From the NCBI GenBank assembly GCA_964423425.1, contig CAYRES010000014.1, positions 7,858 to 71,857 on the forward strand: a DNA stretch of 64,000 nt. Reading direction: 5' to 3'. How positions within the stretch are numbered: the first letter of the stretch is position 1; each line of letters begins with the position of its first letter. Below, piece by piece: positions 28,215-37,897 of the stretch. A model generated the notes under the pieces. It searched no databases. It was not told where the DNA came from and worked only from the letters and a program-made list of their open reading frames with translations. Source of the DNA: CAYRES01 sp964423425. GTDB taxonomy: Bacteria; Actinomycetota; Thermoleophilia; RBG-16-64-13. A program made the translations under genes and the position numbers.

Positions 28215-29617
28215 CAACCCGCTCCCCTGCCATTGGCTTGCCTTGAGACGCCGGGCTCGGCGACCTTCTCGATGCTCAACCGCAAGAACCTTTTCGTCCT
28301 CTCAGATATTCTACTTGACTCGGCCACCACCACACCACCGAGCCACACCACTCTGCCGGCGGAGACGAACACGGGCACCCGTGGCCGCCCACGCGCCGGT
28401 ACCGCCCGATCCACGAGTATGTCCTTCAGCAGCCGGGACCCGCTCATGCCCAAAGGCTGCATGCGGTCACCGGGCCGGACCCCGCGCACCGTGAGCGAGG
28501 AGACCACACTGTCGGCGTCGAGGTAGGCCTCCGTGCGGGGGTCATGCGCCTCATACCCTGCCACAATCCGAGCCCGCAGCCTCAAGCCATGCGCCTCCAC
28601 CTCACCAGGAACGGGCAAGGTGACGGACGCCGCCCACGCGGCCATGCGCGCAACCGCTTCGTCCTCGCGTGGCGTGAGGAGCACCTCGTCGTACTCCTTG
28701 CACACCACATACCCCGAGCCCACGTCCAGGCTGGCGCTCCCCTCGACCTCGAGAAGCGCCTCGGTATCGAGTACCACCCGGCGGGAGACACCCCTGCCGG
28801 CCACCTCCTCGAGCAGCCGGTGCAACAGCGCGCGGCGAAGCGGCATCGGCAGGCCGAGAAGCCTCGGCGCCGAGAATACTCCTCCTGCGCTCACCTCATC
28901 TCGTGCCCGCTCAACGGCATCGCCGGTGACCGCCGACGCCTCGGCCGCAACTTCCGCAGTACGAGCCAATGCCTCCGCCGCTCCCGGGAGGAGCTCCTCG
29001 AGCAGAGGAAGTACCCGGGCACGGATGCCGGTGCGCGCGTAACCCGGATCGTCGTTACCGCGATCGACCGCGAAGGTCAAACCGTGACCCACGCAGTACG
29101 CCTCGGTCTCGCTGCGGCGTACGCAGAGGAAGGGCCTCACCCAGGGGCCCTCCTTCGGCATCATGCCCCGCAGAGAACGAAGCCCTCCATACCGACAGGC
29201 CCGATAGAGGAGGGTCTCGGCTTGATCGTCGAGGGTATGGCCGAGCACCACCACCCCGGCCCCAACCTGGGACGAGACCGCATGGGCCGCTTCGCGCCGG
29301 GCAAGCCGGGCCTGCTCCTGTAGGTTGCCGGCTCCCTTCTTCAGGGGACGGTGTTCGACACGCAGGGGCACCCCCAGCCGACTGCAGATGCCCTCCACAA
29401 GCGCCTGATCGGCGTCGCTCTCCGGCCCTCGAAGGTGGTGATTGACGTGCAGCACGCTCACCCGGGCGGGTCCGTCGGCACCGAGGCCGCCTGAGGCAAG
29501 AAGATGGAGAAGTGCGAGGGAGTCCTGTCCACCCGAGCACATGACGAGGGCACCCCGAGCGGAGAGGAACAGGTGTTCGCGGCGGCAGAAGAGAGTGACT
29601 CGCTGAACGGTATCCAT
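28214..29617 (-). CDS. tilS: tRNA(Ile)-lysidine synthetase
   Basis: It modifies C34 of tRNA-Ile(CAU) to lysidine so that it reads AUA. 467 aa from the ATG at 29617 (MDTVQRVTLF). The PP-loop reads VMCSGGQDSLALLHLL near residue 25, followed by VLHVNHHLRG and GHTLDDQAETLL. The C-terminal TilS domains include VRGVRPGDRMQPLGM and LKDILVD. It is the first gene of the 29-kb minus-strand run and is divergent from the ferredoxin gene. Confidence 0.95.
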   Translation of the reverse strand: MDTVQRVTLFCRREHLFLSARGALVMCSGGQDSLALLHLLASGGLGADGPARVSVLHVNHHLRGPESDADQALVEGICSRLGVPLRVEHRPLKKGAGNLQEQARLARREAAHAVSSQVGAGVVVLGHTLDDQAETLLYRACRYGGLRSLRGMMPKEGPWVRPFLCVRRSETEAYCVGHGLTFAVDRGNDDPGYARTGIRARVLPLLEELLPGAAEALARTAEVAAEASAVTGDAVERARDEVSAGGVFSAPRLLGLPMPLRRALLHRLLEEVAGRGVSRRVVLDTEALLEVEGSASLDVGSGYVVCKEYDEVLLTPREDEAVARMAAWAASVTLPVPGEVEAHGLRLRARIVAGYEAHDPRTEAYLDADSVVSSLTVRGVRPGDRMQPLGMSGSRLLKDILVDRAVPARGRPRVPVFVSAGRVVWLGGVVVAESSRISERTKRFLRLSIEKVAEPGVSRQANGRGAG

Positions 29618-29702
29618 AGCGGTGAAGCGCAAGCATAGCACAGGGATCTTGGCCGCCCGCTCAAGGACGGATAAACTCTTGCCGACGGAAGGGGGCTTCT
29701 TC

Positions 29703-29732
29703 TTGCGCACCCCTCCGTGCTCTGCTTATATA
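29703..29732 (+). promoter_or_regulatory. Probable promoter of the ferredoxin gene
   Basis: TTGCGC (29703-29708) and TATATA (29727-29732) are separated by 18 bases, about 35 nt before the ferredoxin ATG. This is the most AT-rich spot in the tilS-ferredoxin intergenic region. An AAGAGGAGG ribosome site follows. Confidence 0.5.
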
Positions 29733-29766
29733 CGGGTAGAACTACCCCCCCAAGAGGAGGAAAGGC

Positions 29767-29958
29767 ATGGCTGTTCCGAAAGTGGATCCCGATCTTTGCA
29801 CCGGTTGTGGAATCTGCGAAGACACGTGCCCCGATGTCTTCGAAGTGGGCGATGACGGCATCAGCCACGTGATCGCCGATCCGGGCGCGATCGAAGAGTC
29901 CGGCTGTGTTGACGAAGCAGCCGATGAGTGCCCCGAGGGTGCCATCAGCCTCGATTAG
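29767..29958 (+). CDS. Single-cluster [4Fe-4S] ferredoxin
   Basis: 63 aa, small, acidic and soluble. Cluster ligands are in CTGCGICEDTC (Cys11, 14, 17), plus a remote Cys55 in ECPEGAI. Cys21 and Cys47 match the extra pair that forms a disulfide (or a 3Fe/4Fe switch) in Desulfovibrio-type ferredoxins. AAGAGGAGG precedes the ATG, and a strong terminator follows. It could supply electrons to ferredoxin-dependent enzymes such as the aldehyde oxidoreductase elsewhere in the window, but nothing links them physically. Confidence 0.95.
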   Translation: MAVPKVDPDLCTGCGICEDTCPDVFEVGDDGISHVIADPGAIEESGCVDEAADECPEGAISLD

Positions 29959-30010
29959 GGGGCGAGGGGCCCGGCCGTCTCTGTACGGCCACGAGTGTCT
30001 GACATCTGTT

Positions 30011-30043
30011 GCGGGGCCGCCCTGGGGCGGCCCCGCCGCTTTT
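30011..30043 (+). terminator. Rho-independent terminator after ferredoxin
   Basis: A 12-bp perfect stem (GCGGGGCCGCCC / GGGCGGCCCCGC) with a two-base apex, followed after three bases by TTTT. It lies about 50 nt beyond the ferredoxin stop, so ferredoxin is probably monocistronic. Confidence 0.85.
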
Positions 30044-30170
30044 CCGGCTCCCCCCTGAAGGTCCCGGCACAAGAATGCCACGCTTGCAGTCTACCCCCCC
30101 AAGCAGGAGAAACGGGGCCGGCCGTCGAAACGCCTGAGCAGGGAGAAGGACAGAAAGGAGAGCGCGGCCG

Positions 30171-31652
30171 GTGCTCGGTATCTACACCGGGTACGGGCTC
30201 TTGGCGACGGCCCTCGTGGCTTCTACGACAGTCGCCTGTCTCGCCTGGAGGGTACGCGACTACCCCAGGGGCAGGCGCGGACTGGTGCTCACGGCCGTTG
30301 CGGCCCTGCTCGTCATTGCGAATATCGCCGCTGCACTGGTGGGCGACAGAGTACCGGCCGGACTCGCGGTCGGTGGTGAAGCCGCGCTCCTTGCCGCCGC
30401 CCTTCTCGTCATGTCCGGCGCCTTCCTGGTGTGGCCTCTCTTCCCCCTGCAGCTCGCCGAGCCGTTGCGGTCCGACCTGATTGATCCGCTCACTCGCACC
30501 GCAACCCATCGGGCATTCCAAGACAGGCTCGGTCATGAGTGTGACCGCGCGTACCGCTTCGGCGACTCCTTCGCACTCATCATCATCGACCTGGACCAGT
30601 TCCGTCACATCAACAACCGTCACGGGCACAAGACGGGTGACCGCGTGCTCGGCGAGTTGGCTTCGCGGATAGGCGTCCTCGTGCGCGAGATCGACCTGTG
30701 CGCCCGCTTCGCCGGCGACCAATTCGCCATCATCCTTCCCCACACCCTGCAACGCAGCGCCGCCGACACCGCGGAGAGAATCCGCAAGACCGTCGCCGCC
30801 TGGACCTTCGATGCCGGTGAAGACCACGATCTGCGCCTCACGGCGAGCTTGGGCATCTCAGTGTATCCGGCGGACGGCGCCGACGCTCCTGTTCTGGTGG
30901 AGGCTGCCGAACGGGCACTCAAGGTGGCCAAATCGCTCGGCGGCAACCAGGTGCAAACACACCACGAGCTGCCCTCCGTCCACGCCCCCTCCGCCGAGAG
31001 CGGCACTCCGAGCGCCGCTACGGTGGTGCGCAGCCTCGCGGCGGCAGTCGACGTTCGCGATCGCTACACGCACAGCCACTCCCGCTCTGTGTCCGATATC
31101 GCCGCCGCCGTGGCCCAGCAACTCGGCCTTCCCGGCCTGGAGGTGAATCGCATACGAGTAGGAGCTCTGCTTCATGACGTGGGCAAGATCGGGGTGCCCG
31201 ACTCGATTCTCTCGAAAGAGGGCAGCCTCACCCCCGGGGAGTGGGAGAGCATCCGCCAGCACCCGGTCCTGGGGAAGACCATCATCGAACAGGCCCCCGA
31301 GCTGCACGATGTCATCCCCCTGGTCCTGCATCACCAGGAACGCTACGACGGCACCGGCTACCCCTCTCACCTGCGCGGGATGGACATTCCCCTGGGAGCA
31401 CGCATCATCGCCGCCGCCGACGCATATCACGCCATCCGCTCAAATCGTCCCTACCGCCGGGGACGCACACACCGGGAAGCGGTGCCGGAGCTCAGGCGCT
31501 GTTCCGGCTCCCAGTTCGATCCCGAGGTGGTGGACGCCTTGGTAGCAGCACTGGAGGCGGACGACGGGCTCCGTACACCGGTGGCCTCGCTCCTCCCCTC
31601 CGTCACCGAGGTTTCGCTGAAGACCGCGGGCCACTCCCCGGCGCTCAACTGA
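30171..31652 (+). CDS. Membrane GGDEF/HD-GYP protein, predicted c-di-GMP phosphodiesterase
   Basis: 493 aa. Three hydrophobic segments in the first 95 residues form a membrane anchor. A GGDEF-fold domain (about 105-265) has ALIIIDLDQFRHINNRHGH, but its active site reads AGDQF instead of GGDEF, so diguanylate cyclase activity is doubtful. The HD-GYP domain (about 285-460) is intact: HSRSV, LLHDVGKIGVPD, HHQERYDGTGYPSHL. HD-GYP enzymes hydrolyse cyclic di-GMP. GTG start with GAAAGGAG 10 nt upstream. It is followed 14 nt later by the alcohol dehydrogenase gene and is probably co-transcribed. Confidence 0.92.
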   Translation: MLGIYTGYGLLATALVASTTVACLAWRVRDYPRGRRGLVLTAVAALLVIANIAAALVGDRVPAGLAVGGEAALLAAALLVMSGAFLVWPLFPLQLAEPLRSDLIDPLTRTATHRAFQDRLGHECDRAYRFGDSFALIIIDLDQFRHINNRHGHKTGDRVLGELASRIGVLVREIDLCARFAGDQFAIILPHTLQRSAADTAERIRKTVAAWTFDAGEDHDLRLTASLGISVYPADGADAPVLVEAAERALKVAKSLGGNQVQTHHELPSVHAPSAESGTPSAATVVRSLAAAVDVRDRYTHSHSRSVSDIAAAVAQQLGLPGLEVNRIRVGALLHDVGKIGVPDSILSKEGSLTPGEWESIRQHPVLGKTIIEQAPELHDVIPLVLHHQERYDGTGYPSHLRGMDIPLGARIIAAADAYHAIRSNRPYRRGRTHREAVPELRRCSGSQFDPEVVDALVAALEADDGLRTPVASLLPSVTEVSLKTAGHSPALN

Positions 31653-31666
31653 GAGAGGCACCTTCC

Positions 31667-32650
31667 ATGAAGGCGATGATCCTCGACCGGCCGGGCGCAC
31701 CTCTTCGCTTCGCCGACGTACGTACGCCTTCACCTGCTCCCGGACAGCTCCTACTCGCGGTCAGAGCCTGCGCGGTGTGCCGCACCGATCTCCACGTGGT
31801 CGACGGAGAACTCACCGAGCCGGTACTTCCTCTCATTCCCGGCCACGAGATCGTAGGAGTGGTGGAGGCGGTGGGAAGCGACGTCAAGGGGTTCGAGGTC
31901 GGGGACAGGGTGGGGGTGCCCTGGTTGGGTTGGACCTGCGGCGCCTGCCGGTACTGCCTCTCGGACCGCGAGAATCTGTGCGACCAGGCCCGCTTCACCG
32001 GCTACCACCTCGATGGCGGCTACGCCGAGTACACGGTGGCGGACCACCGCTTCTGTCTTCCCCTGCCGGTACAGTTCGACGATGCACACGCCGCACCTCT
32101 TCTCTGTGCGGGTCTCATCGGCTACCGATCGCTGGTCATGGCCGGCGAAGCCCGCTCACTCGGCATCTACGGTTTCGGAGCGGCCGCCCACATCGTGGCC
32201 CAGGTGGCCCGCTACGAGGGCAGGCGGGTGTTCGCCTTCACGAGAGACGGAGATACCGAGGCCCAGGAGTTCGCCCGTGAACTGGGGGCTGAATGGACCG
32301 GAGGCTCCTCCACCCCGGCGCCGGAAGAGCTGGATGCGGCCATCATCTTCGCGCCCGTGGGAGCGCTCGTGCCTGCCGCGCTCCGAACCTTGGCCAAGGG
32401 GGGCACCGTCGTGTGTGGAGGTATCCACATGAGCGACATACCCGCGTTTCCCTACTCGGTTCTGTGGGGAGAGCGGGTGATCCGGTCCGTGGCCAACCTC
32501 ACCCGCCGGGACGGCCGTGAGTTCCTCGCCCTGGCCCCCGAAGTACCGGTGCACACGGAAGTCGCCCTCTACCCTCTGCACAGAGCCAATGAAGCGCTGG
32601 CCGACCTGCGCCACGGCAGGCTGCAGGGCGCGGCAGTGCTCATACCCTGA
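31667..32650 (+). CDS. Zinc-dependent alcohol dehydrogenase
   Basis: MDR-superfamily NAD(P)-dependent alcohol dehydrogenase, 327 aa. Catalytic zinc ligands are Cys and His in CAVCRTDLHV and PGHEIVG. The structural zinc lobe is CGACRYCLSDRENLC (about residues 90-104). The Rossmann region reads GIYGFGAAAHIVAQVAR near residue 165. An ATG at 31667 is used; the frame continues upstream inside the HD-GYP gene with no family similarity. The 3' end overlaps the oppositely directed sensor kinase by 11 nt. The substrate is unknown. Confidence 0.93.
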   Translation: MKAMILDRPGAPLRFADVRTPSPAPGQLLLAVRACAVCRTDLHVVDGELTEPVLPLIPGHEIVGVVEAVGSDVKGFEVGDRVGVPWLGWTCGACRYCLSDRENLCDQARFTGYHLDGGYAEYTVADHRFCLPLPVQFDDAHAAPLLCAGLIGYRSLVMAGEARSLGIYGFGAAAHIVAQVARYEGRRVFAFTRDGDTEAQEFARELGAEWTGGSSTPAPEELDAAIIFAPVGALVPAALRTLAKGGTVVCGGIHMSDIPAFPYSVLWGERVIRSVANLTRRDGREFLALAPEVPVHTEVALYPLHRANEALADLRHGRLQGAAVLIP

Positions 32651-35600
32651 GGTCTTCTCCACACCGGTTTCCGCGCGAAAGGGCAGTCCTCACGGCTTCC
32701 AACAACTCTTCCGGACTGAACGGCTTGGGCAGGAATCCCACTCCGAGTTCCGCCAAGGGTCCGGCTCCGACCAGCTCCGGGTCGTAACCCGACACCAGCA
32801 GGAGCGCCACGTGAGGCCACTCTTCTCTCAGACGGCACAAGAGCGTTCGCCCGCTCATGCCGGGCATCACCGCATCGGTGATGACCATGGCGATCCCTTC
32901 CCCCTCCAGCCGCATGATCTCGAGAGCCTCGAGGCCGGCAGCCGCTTCGTGCACCCGAAAACCCGCCCGACGCAGTACGCGGCACATGAGGCTGCGCACC
33001 AACGCTTCGTCCTCCACCACCACCAAGTCGCCCTCCTGCCTGCCGGAAGCCTCCGTCTCCGACCGCACCGCGACCCGCGCATCCCGATCGGCGGTAGATT
33101 CCGTCTTGGGCAGGAACACCTCGAAGGTGGTGCCCATACCCGGCTCTGAGCTCACCACGATCTCGCCGCCGCTCTGGGCGACGATGCCGTAGACCGTGGA
33201 GAGACCGAGACCGGTCCCCTCCCCGTGCTCTTTGGTGGTGAAGAAGGGCTCGAAGAGGTGGGAGATGGTATCGGCATCCATGCCCCTCCCCGAGTCAGAC
33301 ACCGTGAGCTTCACGTAGTCCCCCGGCTCGAGCCCGGCCAGGGCCGCGAGGCCGGCGGAATCGGCCGCCGCTCCATCCTGCGGGAAGCCGCCTTCCGCTA
33401 CCTCGGGCACGGTGACGCTCGTGGTCTCGATCGCGAGCACTCCGCCCTCGGGCATGGCGTCGCGGGCATTGACCGCCAGATTCAGGAGAACCTGCTCGAT
33501 CTGGTTGGGATCGACCATCACCGAGCCGAGACTCTCACCCAGACGCGACAGCAGGTGGATGTCCTCACCGATGAGGCGACCCAACAGCACCTGCATCTCC
33601 CTGATGATCCCATTCAGGTCCACCGGCCGTGGATGCAACACCTGGCGGCGCGAGAAGGCGAGCAGTTGCCGGGTCAAAGCGGACGCCCGCTCGGCCGCGT
33701 TACGGATTTCCTCCACCTCCTCCCGCCGCGTGTCTCTCGCCGGGAGGCTCTCCAGTAGCTCGTCCGCACCGCCGAAGATCGCCGTCAGCATGTTGTTGAA
33801 ATCGTGGGCGACTCCTCCGGCCAGTCTCCCCACGGCCTCCATCTTCTGGCTCTGCCGCAATTCCTCTTCGATGCGCTCCTGGTCGGTGGCGTCCCCCACC
33901 ACCAGCACCATGTCCGCAGACGCTCCTCGACGGTCGTGTACCGGCGACAGCGTCACCCGCAGACTCAGTCTGCTTCCGTGCGCCGTCCGGTAGCGAACCG
34001 ATCCCTGCCAGCCCCTTCTCTCCCAAAACGCCTTCAGGAAGGCCTTCTCCTTCTCTCCGTCTTCCAGCCCACGCACCACGGGCCCCGGGAACCTGCCCAA
34101 GAGGTCCTGCCGGGCAACGCCGCTCAAGCGCTCGAAGGCCGGATTCGCGTAGAGTACACGGCCCCGGGAATCGGTGATGAGGATGCCCTCTGTCACCTGC
34201 TCGACTGCCGACTGCAGCAACATGCGGTCCTCGTCGGCCGCCACCCTCTCCGAGATGTCGCGGAAGACGCCCTCTTCCTGCACGAACTCACCCTGTGCGT
34301 CGAAGGTGATGTCGGAATTGAGTTCGACATGGCGGACCTGACGTGACTTCGTCATCATGCGAAGGGTGAGACCACGTGTGTGCAGACGTCGCTCCGCCAT
34401 CGCCCGCTCGAACTGGCGCAGGGCGAAGTCCCTGTCGTCAGGGTGAATCAGACGGACGAAGTGCGTACCCACCACCTCTTCCGGGGCGAAGCCGAGTATG
34501 CGCTCGAGTGCGGCGTTGACCGCCACGATGCGCCCCTCCCGGTTCATTGTGTACACCACGTCGGGCATGTTGTCGAGCAGCTGCCGGTAACGTAGCGCCC
34601 GTCTCCGGGCCGACTCCTCGGCCTTGATTCGCGCGAGGGTGCCACCCATCTGCGCCGCGATCGCCCTGAGCGCTTCCATCTCCACGGTGGTGATGGCCGT
34701 AAGAGTGAGAGAACCCACGTCGAGGCCGGCGACCGTGCGGCCCTCGTGCACCACCGGTATCCTGGCCGCAAACCGAAGCTCCGCCGGCACCGCTTCGAGC
34801 GCGGGTGGCAACCCCACCGTGACCACCGGGTTACTCCCCAAGCCACCTTCATCGAAGACGGATGCCTCTCCGTAGTCGAGTCCGGAGACGCGAATCGCCG
34901 TCTCGAGACAGAGACGGAGCGCCCCTTCGGTGGAAGAGGTGGCCGCCAAAGCCAGGGCCAGGTCGCGTTGCTCCTTGGTGAGCCCCTGGGCTCGCACCAG
35001 CCCGCGGCGGGCCTCGCGCAGGGCCGTGACATCCTGCATGGTGCCGTAGAAGTGGGTGATGTTGCCCTCTGAGTCTCGGGCGGGGTCAATATCGAATGAG
35101 GCCCAGAAGGTCGAACCGTCGGGGCGGCACATCTCCACCTCGAGACCACGTATGGGCTCACCGTGAAGAGCCCGAGCCACCCAGGCCGGCCTGTCGGACG
35201 GGTTCACATAGATACGGCTCACATCAGCGCCGAGGAAGTCCTCCCGGCTTCCATATCCGCACATCTCGGCCGCCACGCGGTTCGCCTCCCGGACGGCGCC
35301 CTCGGCGGTGGTCCGAAACACCCCCACCGGCACCCGATCGAGAAGCTCCCCGTACCTTTCCTCGAGCTCATCGAGACGGCGGCGGCGAAGCTTGCGTTCC
35401 CAGCACGCCGCCACCATGTGGGGTAGCCTCGACACATAGCCTTCCACGCGAAAGACGTAGTCGTCGACGCCGGCCTGGAGCGCTTCGCTGAGCGCTGGGC
35501 CGTCCCCCGGGTCGAGGAGGAGGAGTACCACGCACTCCGGCCGGCACCGGCAGGCGCTTTCAGCCACCGAGACCGCCTGGGCATGAGCAGGACCCTGCCC

Positions 35601-35876
35601 TCTCACGCCCCCCACCACGACGACGTCGGCCGGCTCGGGGGTGACATCAGAAAGAAGCTCCTGAATACGGGCGCCTGGAAAGGCCCCCTGCAACTCAGCG
35701 GTGATGAGGCGGCGCTCCTCTTCGTCGGCAAGAGCGACAACCACGCTTCCCACCTCACAGGGAGTTGCGCCCCGCGTATCGTCCTGCCCGTCAGCTACGC
35801 CGTTCACGCAGTCCACCTCGCCCCCATTGCCAAGCTCCGGGCGGGACACTAGCGGCGAGGGTGTGTCGCACACCAT
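32640..35876 (-). CDS. Hybrid PAS/GAF sensor histidine kinase with receiver domain
   Basis: 1078 aa, no membrane segment seen, so a cytoplasmic sensor. Domains in order: a degenerate receiver-like region (about 45-165), PAS (170-290), GAF (300-430), PAS (445-560), PAS (570-690), HisKA with phospho-His in GGVAHDFNNMLTAI (about 705), HATPase with LNLAVNARDAM, SDSGRGMD and GTGLGLSTVYG, then a C-terminal receiver with the phosphoacceptor Asp in VITDAVMPGMSG. No separate response regulator is adjacent. The start is uncertain: ATG at 35876 overlaps sucD by 28 nt, and later GTG codons exist in the unconserved first 45 residues. Confidence 0.9.
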   Translation of the reverse strand: MVCDTPSPLVSRPELGNGGEVDCVNGVADGQDDTRGATPCEVGSVVVALADEEERRLITAELQGAFPGARIQELLSDVTPEPADVVVVGGVRGQGPAHAQAVSVAESACRCRPECVVLLLLDPGDGPALSEALQAGVDDYVFRVEGYVSRLPHMVAACWERKLRRRRLDELEERYGELLDRVPVGVFRTTAEGAVREANRVAAEMCGYGSREDFLGADVSRIYVNPSDRPAWVARALHGEPIRGLEVEMCRPDGSTFWASFDIDPARDSEGNITHFYGTMQDVTALREARRGLVRAQGLTKEQRDLALALAATSSTEGALRLCLETAIRVSGLDYGEASVFDEGGLGSNPVVTVGLPPALEAVPAELRFAARIPVVHEGRTVAGLDVGSLTLTAITTVEMEALRAIAAQMGGTLARIKAEESARRRALRYRQLLDNMPDVVYTMNREGRIVAVNAALERILGFAPEEVVGTHFVRLIHPDDRDFALRQFERAMAERRLHTRGLTLRMMTKSRQVRHVELNSDITFDAQGEFVQEEGVFRDISERVAADEDRMLLQSAVEQVTEGILITDSRGRVLYANPAFERLSGVARQDLLGRFPGPVVRGLEDGEKEKAFLKAFWERRGWQGSVRYRTAHGSRLSLRVTLSPVHDRRGASADMVLVVGDATDQERIEEELRQSQKMEAVGRLAGGVAHDFNNMLTAIFGGADELLESLPARDTRREEVEEIRNAAERASALTRQLLAFSRRQVLHPRPVDLNGIIREMQVLLGRLIGEDIHLLSRLGESLGSVMVDPNQIEQVLLNLAVNARDAMPEGGVLAIETTSVTVPEVAEGGFPQDGAAADSAGLAALAGLEPGDYVKLTVSDSGRGMDADTISHLFEPFFTTKEHGEGTGLGLSTVYGIVAQSGGEIVVSSEPGMGTTFEVFLPKTESTADRDARVAVRSETEASGRQEGDLVVVEDEALVRSLMCRVLRRAGFRVHEAAAGLEALEIMRLEGEGIAMVITDAVMPGMSGRTLLCRLREEWPHVALLLVSGYDPELVGAGPLAELGVGFLPKPFSPEELLEAVRTALSRGNRCGEDLRV

Positions 35877-36733
35877 TCCGCCACGAGCGCAGCGAGTTCG
35901 GTCGCCGTCCGTGCCACGGGCACGCCGGCCCCACGGAGCGCGGCCGTCTTGCTCGCATGCGTACCCTTGCCCGCAGTGATAATGGCACCGGCGTGCCCCA
36001 TCTGCTTACCGGGAGGCGCCGTGGCTCCGAGAATCATGGAGAACACCGGCTTGGTGATACAGCGTCGGATGTGTTCCGCGGCCTCCTCCTCCGCCGCACG
36101 GCCTATCTCCCCGATCAGCACGATCACCTCCGTGCCCGGGTCGGCCTCGAACAAGTCGAGCGCTTCGGCGAACGACATGCCCGAGATGGGGTCTCCGCCG
36201 ATACCGACACAGGTACTCTGCCCGATGCCTCTCTGCGTGAGCGCTTGGGCCACTTGGTATGAGAACGTGCCGCTGCGGGAAACGATGCCCACCGTACCGG
36301 GCACGTAGACGTGGCCGGGCATGAATCCCACCAAAGACCGCCCCGGCGAGATGAGCCCCGGACTATTGGGCCCGATCATGCGGGTGGAGCTGTCCTTTAG
36401 CCGACGGACGATCATCATGGTGTCGTGGACGGGGACGCCTTCCACCAGACACACGATGAGATCCATGCCGGCGTCGATGGCTTCAAAGGCGGCGTCCTTC
36501 ACGAAGGGCCCGGGCACGAGCACCGCCACCACCTCGGCACCACCGGCCTCCTTCGCCTGCCACAGCGACTCATACACGGGAATGCCGCCCACTTCACCGC
36601 CGCCCTTGCCCGGCGTGACTCCCGCCACCACCTGGGTGCCGTACTCCACCATACGCTGCGAGTGATAAGAGCCGAACCGGCCCGTGATGCCCTGCACCAC
36701 CACCTTGGAGTTCTCGTCGATGAGAATGCTCAT
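35849..36733 (-). CDS. sucD: Succinyl-CoA ligase (ADP/GDP-forming) alpha subunit
   Basis: 294 aa. CoA-binding Rossmann domain with VVVQGITGRFGSYHS, and active-site phosphohistidine in MGHAGAIITAGKGT. IGPNSPGLISPG is the second signature (usually GPNCPGII; here Ser replaces Cys). It overlaps sucC by 4 nt (ATGA). It may act in the TCA cycle or as a generic acyl-CoA/ATP coupling enzyme for the acids handled in this window. Confidence 0.94.
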   Translation of the reverse strand: MSILIDENSKVVVQGITGRFGSYHSQRMVEYGTQVVAGVTPGKGGGEVGGIPVYESLWQAKEAGGAEVVAVLVPGPFVKDAAFEAIDAGMDLIVCLVEGVPVHDTMMIVRRLKDSSTRMIGPNSPGLISPGRSLVGFMPGHVYVPGTVGIVSRSGTFSYQVAQALTQRGIGQSTCVGIGGDPISGMSFAEALDLFEADPGTEVIVLIGEIGRAAEEEAAEHIRRCITKPVFSMILGATAPPGKQMGHAGAIITAGKGTHASKTAALRGAGVPVARTATELAALVAEWCATHPRR

Positions 36734-37881
36734 GAGCCGGCTCCCTGAGCCGCGGCGGTGGCTATGGCTTCATCGATGGTGGGGTACACCTCGACCCCGG
36801 AGAGCGCCGCGTCGGCCAACATGCGACGGCCCTCCTCGTCATTGCGCCCGTTGAGCGACACCACCACCGGGGGATGGCCCTCGGGCAGCCCGGCCGCCGC
36901 CTCGATGAGTTTCTGGGCGATCACGTCGCACCGCACCCCGCCGCCGAAGATGTTGATGAGGATAACCTTCACCCGGGGATTCGCCAGCAGGATGCCGAAG
37001 GCGTCGGGGACACCGCCCCTCAAGATGCGCTCCCCTGTGTCGAGGAAGTTCGCCGGTGACGCGCCGAGCAGAGCCAGGTGGTCCATGGTGGCCATGGTGA
37101 GCCCGGCGCCATTGCTGATGAGCCCGACGGTACCGTCGAGCTCCACGTAGCTCAGGCCCAGGGAAGCCGCGTAGGTCTCAACCGATTCTACCTCTGCTCC
37201 CTCGATCTCCGGATGCCGGTAGGTGGCCGCGTTGTCGATGCTCATCTTGGCGTCGAGCGCCAGCAGCCTCCTCTCATCTCCCGAGGCAGCCACTACGAGA
37301 GGGTTGATCTCCACCAGCTCAGCGTCGTGTGCGATGTAGGCTCGGTAGAGGGCCTCCATAATGCGCACCATCTCCGCATGGAGACCGGGTGAAAGGCCCG
37401 ACGCCCGCACAATTCGTCGGGCCTGGTAGGGCAGGAGACCGTAGCAGGGGTCGACGTGCACGGTGTGCAGAGATGCGGGATCGGTCGAGGCGAGCTCCTC
37501 GATGTCGACCCCACCCTCCGGACTCACCATGACCATGGGACAGTTCCTACCACCCGCCGTGTCGGTGAGAACGCTCAGGTAGAGCTCCCTCTCCACCGCC
37601 ACCCTCTCTTCCATCAGGAGTTCCTTCACCGGATAACCGCGGATGTGCGAAGACAAGAGGCGCCGAGCCTCCGCCAAGGCTCCCTCCACTCCGGAGCCCA
37701 ACCAGATACCGCCCTCCTTGCCCCGCCGTCCGGCCGGTACCTGGGCCTTCAGCACGACCTCGGGCCCCACCATCTCGTACGCGCTCTCCACCTCGGCAGC
37801 CGTACGGCATACCCGACCCTCAGGGATGGGGATGCCGTACGACGCGAAGAGAGCCTTGGCCTGGTGTTCGAGCAGTTTCAC
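36730..37881 (-). CDS. sucC: Succinyl-CoA ligase beta subunit
   Basis: 383 aa, usual length. The ATP-grasp N-terminal domain starts MKLLEHQAKALFASYGIPIPEG and has VLKAQVPAGRRGK. The C-terminal CoA-ligase domain has NGAGLTMATMD and ILINIFGGGVRCD. A GTG start is likely, with AGGGAG upstream inside the 16-nt gap after the protease gene. Substrate specificity (succinate or other acids) cannot be read from the sequence. Confidence 0.95.
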   Translation of the reverse strand: MKLLEHQAKALFASYGIPIPEGRVCRTAAEVESAYEMVGPEVVLKAQVPAGRRGKEGGIWLGSGVEGALAEARRLLSSHIRGYPVKELLMEERVAVERELYLSVLTDTAGGRNCPMVMVSPEGGVDIEELASTDPASLHTVHVDPCYGLLPYQARRIVRASGLSPGLHAEMVRIMEALYRAYIAHDAELVEINPLVVAASGDERRLLALDAKMSIDNAATYRHPEIEGAEVESVETYAASLGLSYVELDGTVGLISNGAGLTMATMDHLALLGASPANFLDTGERILRGGVPDAFGILLANPRVKVILINIFGGGVRCDVIAQKLIEAAAGLPEGHPPVVVSLNGRNDEEGRRMLADAALSGVEVYPTIDEAIATAAAQGAGS

Positions 37882-37897
37882 GCGCCGACAGGACTCC

